Position numbers and translations under genes: made by a program | Assembly: GCA_002729275.1 (NCBI GenBank) | Contig: PBTP01000103.1 | Coordinates: 27,419-56,796, forward strand | Origin: Roseibacillus sp. | Lineage (GTDB): Bacteria > Verrucomicrobiota > Verrucomicrobiia > Verrucomicrobiales > Akkermansiaceae | Length of the DNA stretch: 29,378 nt | Direction of reading: 5' to 3' | The notes under the pieces: model-generated | The model's database searches: none | Seen by the model: the letters and a program-made list of their open reading frames with translations, nothing else | What the model was told of the DNA's origin: nothing | In this document: one piece after another, positions 8,439-14,486 of the stretch | How positions within the stretch are numbered: position 1 is the stretch's first letter | How the letters are laid out: every line of letters starts with the position of its first letter

Positions 8439-8903
8439 TTACTTCCGCTCCAATTCGTAGACCACCTCAGCTAGCCGCTGGGAACTCTCAAGAAGTCCTG
8501 GGGCCAGACTTGGCTGTGGGCCCGTCTTCCCCTCCTTGTACCATTGCAGAATCTTGCGGCGGTATTGAGCTGCCTTGGCCGCTAACCCGAGGGGAAGCAT
8601 ACGCACCTGAATAACCTGTGAACCTTCGTCCTCGCTCTCGTGATAGACCTTCTCAGAGAAGGAGCGATTCCCCTTCAGCTCCTCACTGAGAGGAAAGAGA
8701 AACCCTGACTCCCCAATCGGCCTGAACAACATCACAACCTGACCCTCCGGAATGTTGCTCGACCGCCCCTTAGCCGTAAATTGATAGCCTGTCTCAGCCT
8801 CAGGTTTTGGCGAACGAATCCGGGCACTAGGCTCTTCATCCGCCCTCCCCTTCATCGGGCCTAGCAGAACAGCCAACACAAGAGCAGGAACCATGATTCT
8901 CAT
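8439..8903 (-). CDS. Small exported hypothetical protein
   Basis: With the ATG at 8903 the product is 154 residues and begins with a good signal peptide (MRIMVPALVLAVLLGPMKG, cleavage after GRA or nearby). A longer frame from 9017 adds 38 Cys/Gly-rich residues, but this extension overlaps the VOC gene on the other strand and hides the signal peptide, so it was rejected. The mature part is charged, with no recognised domain. It contains AKGRSSNIPEGQVVMLFRPI, a SQVIQVRMLPLGLAAKAAQY segment and a C-terminal helix (LLESSQRLAEVVYELERK). It converges on the DUF1501 gene with an 11-base gap and diverges from the VOC gene. Function unknown. Confidence 0.6.
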   Translation of the reverse strand: MRIMVPALVLAVLLGPMKGRADEEPSARIRSPKPEAETGYQFTAKGRSSNIPEGQVVMLFRPIGESGFLFPLSEELKGNRSFSEKVYHESEDEGSQVIQVRMLPLGLAAKAAQYRRKILQWYKEGKTGPQPSLAPGLLESSQRLAEVVYELERK

Positions 8904-8984
8904 GCTGCCACCATTGCCGCAGTTCCCTTCCAGCGCAAGCACGCAGCCCTTGCCGCAGGGATTCCTCCTGTCACACTGGAAACA

Positions 8985-9386
8985 GTGGACACACCCCTTC
9001 TTACCCGCCTTCATCATCTCACTCTCGCGACAAGAGATGTCATCGCATCGAAGGATTTTTTTTTACACACCCTGAGATGGGAGCAAATCCCCCGTCCAGG
9101 CAATATCGACATTGAGTCTGCATGGCTTGATATCGGGGACGGACAACAACTACACCTCCTCCATGTAGAGGATTTCGAACCCTCCCCATTCGAAGCGGAG
9201 TTCGGTCGTCACTTCGCCTTTGACTACCCTCTCGCAGAGTTTCAACCCCTTAAGGAGCGTCTTGTTGATAATGGCGCGGAACTCATGAAGCCGATCAGGC
9301 AAACTCCCTTCGAACGCTTTTTTTTCAGGGAGCCCAATGGATATATTTTTGAGATTGTTGACGCCGACCGTCAACCGGAAGCCTGA
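8985..9386 (+). CDS. VOC-superfamily (glyoxalase/bleomycin-resistance/dioxygenase fold) protein
   Basis: The 133-residue product has the beta-alpha-beta-beta-beta pattern of a VOC protein. The opening strand is LLTRLHHLTLATRD, followed by SKDFFLHTLRWEQIP, an AWLDIGDGQQLHLLHV strand pair, RHFAFDY, and a terminal FREPNGYIFEIVDAD. Candidate metal ligands are a His in LHHLTL, His in QLHLLH or RHFAFDY, and Glu in FEIVD, in the usual spacing. No signal peptide is visible, so it is likely cytoplasmic. Family members act as lyases, isomerases, dioxygenases or resistance proteins; the substrate cannot be read. GTG at 8985 is the first start codon in the frame. The gene contains runs of nine and eight T, at 9056-9064 and 9318-9325, which are prone to slippage. 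Confidence 0.82.
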   Translation: MDTPLLTRLHHLTLATRDVIASKDFFLHTLRWEQIPRPGNIDIESAWLDIGDGQQLHLLHVEDFEPSPFEAEFGRHFAFDYPLAEFQPLKERLVDNGAELMKPIRQTPFERFFFREPNGYIFEIVDADRQPEA

Positions 9387-9414
9387 AAGCACCCTTTACC
9401 CCCCAAGCACTCCA

Positions 9415-11967
9415 ATGCGATCTCTTACATTTTTCTTTTTCGGACTGCTCCCATCCCTAGCCCTTTCTGAGGACCTTGCTTTTTCGCACCCCCTTCCGAA
9501 CTACTCCTCCTTCGAGGGTGATGAAATCAAGGCGCTTGCCGCAGAGGTAAGACACAGCAATCCGCAAATCCACCGGGGAGGCTGGGAATGGGACCGCCTC
9601 CTCTCTCGCTACATCGACAACGATCGAGTGGAGGAAAATGCACTCCCCATCCTGAGAGCCTACTTCATGAGCATTCTCGATCGTTATGATCATGCCGAGG
9701 AAGAGGGAGAGAAGCTCACCCTCTTTTATAATCATAAGTCGTGGGGAAGCGGCGGCAGGATGCGTATCTTTGCTGAACTGGTTCGACAGGAAGTGCTCAG
9801 TGTTAAAGAACAAGAAAAGTTCAAGGATCTGGTTACCGAGAGCCTCCGTCTGGATTTCCCGGATTACTCCGCCCTGGAGCGAGGAGTCAATAACCGCCCC
9901 TATGGAATCAACGGTGGACCGGCCATCGCGGTCAGCATATTCCCTGACCACCCCAGCTCTATCCGGCATAAGCCCTGGCTCGAGGCTTTATGGCGCGAAC
10001 TGGTGGAGTACGGAGACACCACGGAGACAAATTATTACCCCTATGGCCCACTCTACCTCCAAGGGCTGTATGACATTGCCATGGGCATGGGTAAGTTCGA
10101 ATCTGATCGGGCGTTTCTTCACCAGCACATCCGTCGCTATCTATCTTATGTTCATGGAGGCGGAGTTCGTGGGAATCCTAACTCCGGAGTGCGTATCAAT
10201 CAGAAGGAAGGATCACGCCACCGAATCTACGCTGATCCATGGAACTCTCGGTATCTTCTCGACGAAGCCGGTGCCCTGGACGCTCATATCTGGTATCTTT
10301 TTGCCAAGGAGTTTCGAGATCCTGAATTCCTCTGGGCATCTGAGCAGGCCAGCCTCGGCGGGCGCCCTCCCAAGGGAATTCCTGTTCCGAAGGAATACCG
10401 GGAGGCTTACCGACAGCGTTTCGGTTGGTTCATCAGGCGGGGAATCGAACCGAAGCCTCCCACCGGCCGCTCTTCTATTGGCTATTACAGCAAACATAAA
10501 CACCCGAAACCCGAACGCCTTTTTCTCTGTCCGGGCAGAAAAAGCGGACAACCTTTTACCTCATTCTACATCTACGATCGGAACAACAACTATATGCACT
10601 ATTGCGATGACTCAGATGGAAAACTTTACGAATACTGTGTCGACGGAGCCAAACTCCTCCATACGAGCGGGAAGTATACCAGTGGCCGCGCTGGCGTCGG
10701 AGAGGCCGCTTACGATCTTCTCACGGTTCTCCCACCCGATATGGAATTTCCAATCAAAGAAGGGCAGGGCATGAGCACCCCCACAGGAAACTCGTGGAAA
10801 ATGGCCTCCATGTCGGTCAAGCTAGCCCTTCCCAGTCGCGAGGGACCTGATTCAAAAAACTGGTTCTTCGACAAAGGGATCGGCAAGTTTCGCCGCCGAG
10901 ATCAGCCAAAGCTTGGATACTCACATGGGAACATGGACGGCTACTGGAATCTTAACGACGATTTCCACCTGACTTCCCTCCAGATCGGAGACTTTGAAAC
11001 TGGCACGCGAATCCAGAATATAAGATTGGCTGGACCCAAAGGGGAAAAAATCCTGGCGGCACTCGACGAGATACCCAAGAACCTGAAAGTTGAACTTTGC
11101 CGCGGAGAGAACGTGGTGGAACTGACCGGCACCCACCGCGATAATGCCTGCCGCATCGTCGAGGGTGGGCGCCGCCCAGGCCTCAGCCTTGAAATCGCCG
11201 ATATCGGCAAGGCCTCTCTTCTCAGGCTTACTCTTGAGAAGCTTGATGAGAGGTTCAATGGCCAGACCGAATACACTCGGATGTCCTACGACTTCAAGGG
11301 ACCCAAGGGTGGGTCTATCACGCCTAACGTAAGGACCCGACCCCGCTATTTCACACCCCTCTGGCACCGGGGGGCCATCCTCGAGGAAAAAGATCTTCGG
11401 GCCGAGAACAAGGGCTCGGACTCCTTCGGTCGCTTCACCATGAGAAATTACTACGGAGCACGCAGCAAGTGGACCAGGGATAGCGTGCTCACCGCCGAGG
11501 GATATCTTATCGTTCGAGACAGATTGCTCCCGTGCTCGGATCTCGCCGGTTATCACGCTTCACCCTGCTGGTTGATCTCAGCAGCAGAAAATACCAGAAA
11601 AGGCTCAAATTGGTTTGAGGCTCCCGCCCGCGATCACTCCTGGTGGCAAACCCAGAGGAAGCACCTGATCCTGCACCTTCATGAACAGGAGGACCTGAAG
11701 ATCGGCCAGGTTAAGCATCGCGTTTCACAGGATATCGGCGGGGGCAACGTCCAGAACACATTCGCCAGAGCTACTCTTCAGCCAGGAAAACCGCGGTTCT
11801 GGCTAAGTGTCCTGCGCCCCTTTAACCACGGAATCGACTCCGGAAAAATCGCGGCTGGCATTCAGACCACCATGGATTCTGACGGCACGGCTACCACGAC
11901 AATCGACGCCGTGACAATCCAGCTTGGTCCAAGCGGGCGATGGCGCGTCTCCCGCCCGAACCAATAA
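9415..11967 (+). CDS. Large exported protein of unknown function, possibly polysaccharide-lyase-like
   Basis: The ATG at 9415 gives 850 residues with a clean signal peptide (MRSLTFFFFGLLPSLALSED). A longer frame from 9337 overlaps the VOC gene and was rejected. The first half is helix-rich and dense in aromatic residues (ERGVNNRPYGINGGPAIA, NYYPYGPLYLQGLYDIAMGM, WNSRYLLDEAGALDAHIW, YTSGRAGVGEAAYDLLTVLP), as in alpha/alpha-toroid enzymes. The second half, from about residue 480, looks beta-rich (GYSHGNMDGYWNLNDDFHL, FGRFTMRNYYGARSKWTRD, LTAEGYLIVRDRLLP). A helical toroid followed by a beta-sandwich is the plan of heparinase II/III-type and related polysaccharide lyases, but no signature motif was recognised, so this stays an inference. 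It converges on the DUF1080 gene with 8 bases between stops. It is the largest unassigned protein of the window. Confidence 0.8.
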   Translation: MRSLTFFFFGLLPSLALSEDLAFSHPLPNYSSFEGDEIKALAAEVRHSNPQIHRGGWEWDRLLSRYIDNDRVEENALPILRAYFMSILDRYDHAEEEGEKLTLFYNHKSWGSGGRMRIFAELVRQEVLSVKEQEKFKDLVTESLRLDFPDYSALERGVNNRPYGINGGPAIAVSIFPDHPSSIRHKPWLEALWRELVEYGDTTETNYYPYGPLYLQGLYDIAMGMGKFESDRAFLHQHIRRYLSYVHGGGVRGNPNSGVRINQKEGSRHRIYADPWNSRYLLDEAGALDAHIWYLFAKEFRDPEFLWASEQASLGGRPPKGIPVPKEYREAYRQRFGWFIRRGIEPKPPTGRSSIGYYSKHKHPKPERLFLCPGRKSGQPFTSFYIYDRNNNYMHYCDDSDGKLYEYCVDGAKLLHTSGKYTSGRAGVGEAAYDLLTVLPPDMEFPIKEGQGMSTPTGNSWKMASMSVKLALPSREGPDSKNWFFDKGIGKFRRRDQPKLGYSHGNMDGYWNLNDDFHLTSLQIGDFETGTRIQNIRLAGPKGEKILAALDEIPKNLKVELCRGENVVELTGTHRDNACRIVEGGRRPGLSLEIADIGKASLLRLTLEKLDERFNGQTEYTRMSYDFKGPKGGSITPNVRTRPRYFTPLWHRGAILEEKDLRAENKGSDSFGRFTMRNYYGARSKWTRDSVLTAEGYLIVRDRLLPCSDLAGYHASPCWLISAAENTRKGSNWFEAPARDHSWWQTQRKHLILHLHEQEDLKIGQVKHRVSQDIGGGNVQNTFARATLQPGKPRFWLSVLRPFNHGIDSGKIAAGIQTTMDSDGTATTTIDAVTIQLGPSGRWRVSRPNQ

Positions 11968-11975
11968 ACAGATGA

Positions 11976-12623
11976 TTACTTAAGCGGCAGCTTCTTGATG
12001 ACAATCTTACGGAAGGAGACTGGATCCCCATGGTTCTGAACACCGATCAGACCGGAGTTGCGCTTCACCCCTGGCACCTTTTGACCGTATTTCGCAGCCA
12101 CCTCGTCGAGGTCTGCCTTAATAATCTGCTCGCCGTTCACCCACACTGCACAACTCCTGCCCACACAAAGAATCCTCATGACCTGCCATTCACCGGCTTT
12201 TCTCGTCACACGTCGTGAAGGTGCAACCGCGGCATAGATTGCCCCAGTGAATTGATCTGGCTTCAAATTCTTCCATTTCTCACCATAGTCATCGAGCAGC
12301 TGAATCTCCATCCCGTCGACATAGGGAGTTCCCTTCCGAGGTGCGCGAATAAACACTCCGCTGTTTCCATTGACTGGCAGCTTGAATTCGAGACTCAGGT
12401 CAAAATCTGCGAACTCTTCCTCGGTCGCCAGCCACTGAGCTCCCTTCCCGCCCGTACAGGCCAGAATGCCGTCCTTGACCCCCCAATTATCAGGGGGTCC
12501 CTGCATGCCCTGCCACCCGGTCAGGTCCTTACCGTTGAAGAGAGCGCGCGCCTCATCGGCACCCACCATCCCAACACTCCATATAAAAAAAAGGGCTACA
12601 GCTTTAGAACGAAAAGCATTCAT
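11976..12623 (-). CDS. DUF1080 (3-keto-disaccharide hydrolase-type, ConA-like fold) exported protein
   Basis: With the ATG at 12623 the product is 215 residues with a signal peptide (MNAFRSKAVALFFIWSVGMV, ending near GADEA). A longer frame from 12725 was rejected because it buries this signal and skips the good ribosome-binding site. The rest is one DUF1080 domain: ALFNGKDLTGWQGM, NWGVKDGILACTG, a DFDLSLEFKLPVNGNSGVFI segment, GMEIQLLDDYG, TGAIYAAVAPSR, GEWQVMRILCVGRSCAVWVN and RNSGLIGVQNHGDPVSFRKI. The domain has a laminin-G/concanavalin-like fold and is annotated as 3-keto-disaccharide hydrolase. It probably acts in the periplasm on oligosaccharides, which fits the neighbouring glycan-related genes. 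Confidence 0.92.
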   Translation of the reverse strand: MNAFRSKAVALFFIWSVGMVGADEARALFNGKDLTGWQGMQGPPDNWGVKDGILACTGGKGAQWLATEEEFADFDLSLEFKLPVNGNSGVFIRAPRKGTPYVDGMEIQLLDDYGEKWKNLKPDQFTGAIYAAVAPSRRVTRKAGEWQVMRILCVGRSCAVWVNGEQIIKADLDEVAAKYGQKVPGVKRNSGLIGVQNHGDPVSFRKIVIKKLPLK

Positions 12624-12630
12624 GAACCAA

Positions 12631-12641
12631 CCCTTATCTCC
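12631..12641 (-). promoter_or_regulatory. Ribosome-binding site fixing the DUF1080 start
   Basis: On the minus strand the sequence GGAGATAAGGG ends 7 bases before the ATG at 12623. It is one of the better Shine-Dalgarno matches in the window and supports the 215-residue start over the longer frame. Confidence 0.6.
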
Positions 12642-12746
12642 TACCTGCGATGTGCCAAGAGAAAGAGCACCAGCAAGCCAATTCACCGCCTCATCCAGCG
12701 GGGATTCAGCCAGTAAGAGCTTCAAAAGGAAGACTCGACCTGTTTA

Positions 12747-12764
12747 AGAAGGATCAGCCCTTCT
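12747..12764. promoter_or_regulatory. Perfect 6-bp inverted repeat in the beta-lactamase-fold gene leader
   Basis: AGAAGG and CCTTCT flank a 6-base spacer, ending 9 bases before the ATG at 12774. In the mRNA this would form a small hairpin close to the start codon; as DNA it could be a protein-binding site between two divergent genes. The purine arm resembles a Shine-Dalgarno but is 21 bases from the ATG, too far to serve it. There is no T-tract. Confidence 0.25.
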
Positions 12765-12773
12765 CCCTAAGCT

Positions 12774-13991
12774 ATGATTCTACGCCTTGCTTTCATCTTC
12801 CTCCTGTGTGGTTCAGCGTCGATACGATCCGAGCAACGCCTGCCCCTGTCCTCCCCAGCTGACGTTGGCATGTCTGCGGAAAAACTCAGGAAGATCGATG
12901 AGGTTGTAAGAAAAAAATTCATCGAGGGAGGACAACTTGCAGGAGCTACGGTCATTGTAGCCCGTCGAGGTAAAGTCGTTCACTTCGAAACTTACGGAAT
13001 GCGCGACCTATCCCGGAGAAAACCGATGACGCCTGACACCATCGTTCGGATGTATTCCATGACAAAGGCAATCGTCAGCGTAGCCGCCATGATCTTGGTG
13101 GAGGAGGGCAAGCTGGCGCTCGACACTCCCATTTCGAAATACGTCCCCAAGGTCAACGCCATGAAGGTCGGCACTATCCCCGCAGAGAAAGAGATAACCC
13201 TCCGGGACATCCTCCGGCATACCGCGGGCTTCCCAAACAATGTCACCGTGGATCGCCTCTACCGGCAGGCCGGACTCCCCTCTCTCGCCAACAGCACCCT
13301 CAGGGAAATGACCGAACGCCTCAACCACATCCCATTGCGTTCCGAACCGGGAACCGAGTGGCATTACAGCTTCGGGACAGATGCCCTCGCCCACCTCGTG
13401 GAGGTAGGGTCCGGGCAATCCATCGATGCGTTCCTTGAGAAGCGGATATTCAAGCCTCTCAAAATGACAGATACCGCCTTTTACTGCCCGACGAGTAAAT
13501 GGGAGAGGTTCGCGCTGCTCTATGGTCGCAATCTCGAACCTGTAGCCGCGTCTCAGCCCGGCACCTCCGGCCCATTTACCTTCGAGATAGCCCCAAAGTT
13601 TCTCTCGGGGGGGGGCGGTCTGGTCTCCACAGGAATCGACTACATCCGCTTTTGTCTCATGCTGTCGGGAATGGGCCAACTGGAGGGAGCGCGGCTCCTG
13701 AAGGAGAAAACCGTAGCGGAAATGACACGCAATCAATTACCTGATGCCGCATATCCAATCTCAAGACCTCCGAGGGGCCGCGGGTTCGGCCTCGGATTTG
13801 CCGTAAGGGTTGAAAAAATCGAATCCGAGCCTTCTTCCATCGGAGAATACGAATGGCTCGGCGGTGCTGGCACCGAATTCTGGATTTCTCCTAAGGACCA
13901 ACTGGCGGTCGTCACCCTGTCTCAGGCCTCACCCATGCGAGACCTCGGCTCAACCGTGAAGCCCCTTGTCTACCAAGCCCTCGAGCAATAG
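12774..13991 (+). CDS. Exported serine hydrolase, beta-lactamase/class C penicillin-binding-protein fold
   Basis: The 405-residue protein has a signal peptide (MILRLAFIFLLCGSASIRSE). The beta-lactamase-related fold is shown by SMTK with nucleophile Ser95 and Lys98. Tyr198 in WHYSFGTDALAHLVE matches the YxN/YSN position (here YSF, a common variant in esterase-type members). The segment LSGGGGLVSTGIDYIRF marks the usual third conserved region. FGLGFAVRVEK and GGAGTEFWISPKDQLAVVTL complete the core. This group (EstB-like esterases, D-aminopeptidases, penicillin-binding-protein-like enzymes) mostly hydrolyses esters or amides, so antibiotic resistance should not be assumed. A run of nine G (13607-13615) encodes part of the third motif. 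It stands alone, divergent from DUF1080 and convergent with the ArsC-like gene 20 bases on. Confidence 0.92.
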   Translation: MILRLAFIFLLCGSASIRSEQRLPLSSPADVGMSAEKLRKIDEVVRKKFIEGGQLAGATVIVARRGKVVHFETYGMRDLSRRKPMTPDTIVRMYSMTKAIVSVAAMILVEEGKLALDTPISKYVPKVNAMKVGTIPAEKEITLRDILRHTAGFPNNVTVDRLYRQAGLPSLANSTLREMTERLNHIPLRSEPGTEWHYSFGTDALAHLVEVGSGQSIDAFLEKRIFKPLKMTDTAFYCPTSKWERFALLYGRNLEPVAASQPGTSGPFTFEIAPKFLSGGGGLVSTGIDYIRFCLMLSGMGQLEGARLLKEKTVAEMTRNQLPDAAYPISRPPRGRGFGLGFAVRVEKIESEPSSIGEYEWLGGAGTEFWISPKDQLAVVTLSQASPMRDLGSTVKPLVYQALEQ

Positions 13992-14011
13992 ACCGCCTGA
14001 ACCCTGATGGG

Positions 14012-14368
14012 CTAGCCTAGGAAATCGGCAATGCGAGACTTGGGCCGACCAATGATGGCCTTTCGCCCCTTCACAAGCACAGGACGCTGTAGAAGCTGCT
14101 TGTGTTTAAGTAGAATCTCGACGACTGCCTCCGGCTTACCCACGAAATCATCAGGATCTAAGTCCAGCTTCTTGAACTTGGAATCCTTCCTGACGAGATC
14201 CTCAACCGGATCCTCAAGTGCACTGACCAGCCCTTTAAGCGCAGCCCGGTCAGGAGGATTCTTAATATAGAGGACAACCTCATACTCGGCCTTCATTTCC
14301 TCGGCGACCGCCAAGGCACTTTGGGAAGACCCTCAGTGTGGATAGTGGTATATCGTTACTTTCGACAC
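14012..14368 (-). CDS. ArsC-like reductase with in-frame UGA at the catalytic Cys position: candidate selenoprotein
   Basis: From GTG at 14368 to TAG at 14012-14014 the frame codes 118 residues, interrupted only by UGA at 14333-14335 (codon 12). The start reads VSKVTIYHYPH-U-GSSQSAL, which matches the opening of R773-type ArsC (MSNITIYHNPACGTSR) residue for residue. His8 is kept and UGA stands exactly at catalytic Cys12. Downstream the family features remain: VVLYIKNPPDRAALK, Arg60 in DLVRKD, Arg95 in LLQRPVLV and Arg108 in IIGRPKS. The length equals that of the family (about 115-140). ArsC enzymes reduce arsenate using glutathione/glutaredoxin; many relatives are of unknown substrate. A SECIS-like hairpin lies just after the UGA, supporting selenocysteine insertion. 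The alternative is a nonsense mutation of the catalytic codon, or a short protein starting at TTG 14314 that would lack the active site. The GH5 gene lies upstream with a 118-base gap. Whether the genome has selA, selB, selC and selD cannot be seen here. Confidence 0.78.
14299..14316 (-). promoter_or_regulatory. Candidate bacterial SECIS hairpin
   Basis: On the minus strand the bases CCUUGGC-GGUC-GCCGAGG form a 7-bp stem (six Watson-Crick pairs and one U-G) with apical loop GGUC. The stem begins 17 bases after the UGA and the loop begins at base +24. Bacterial SECIS elements lie within the coding region just downstream of UGA, usually with the loop roughly 16-37 bases away and a G, typically GU, early in the loop. 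The E. coli fdhF element has the loop AGGUCU. The hairpin codes for part of the first helix of the ArsC-like protein, as expected for an in-frame element. Confidence 0.65.
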
Positions 14369-14419
14369 GGACTTTACTTCGTAATTCAGGGCAAAGATAG
14401 GCAAGCCCCGCTTCCAATC

Positions 14420-14437
14420 AACCGCTTTCGGGCGGTT
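14420..14437 (-). terminator. Possible weak terminator hairpin after the GH5 gene
   Basis: AACCGC and GCGGTT flank a 6-base loop, about 50 bases past the GH5 stop in the gap before the ArsC-like gene. On the minus strand no U-tract follows, so it would be a weak or factor-dependent terminator at best; it could also be a binding site for the ArsC-like gene promoter. Confidence 0.25.
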
Positions 14438-14486
14438 TCTGACCAACCCCTTTTGGCGATATCCACGCAAAACGATCAGGCTCCAC

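Noticed and set aside
8904..9017. Cys/Gly-rich 38-residue N-terminal extension of the small exported protein (CVHCFQCDRRNPCGKGC)
   Set aside because: It looks like a metal-binding motif, but it is antisense to the start of the VOC gene, buries a good signal peptide and lacks support; the ATG at 8903 explains the gene better.
9686..10774. 362-codon plus-strand open frame inside the 850-residue exported protein gene
   Set aside because: It lies in an alternative frame of a gene with a signal peptide and continuous coding; composition is Ser/Thr/Arg-rich as expected of a shadow frame.
12774..13991. Antibiotic-resistance beta-lactamase
   Set aside because: The SxxK and Tyr motifs fit the wider serine-hydrolase/penicillin-binding-protein family (YSF rather than YAN), and such exported proteins in PVC bacteria are mostly esterases or peptidases; resistance is not supported.
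14012..14314. Short ArsC-like protein starting at TTG 14314
   Set aside because: This start would drop the first strand and the entire active-site loop; reading through the UGA restores a full-length family member from GTG 14368.
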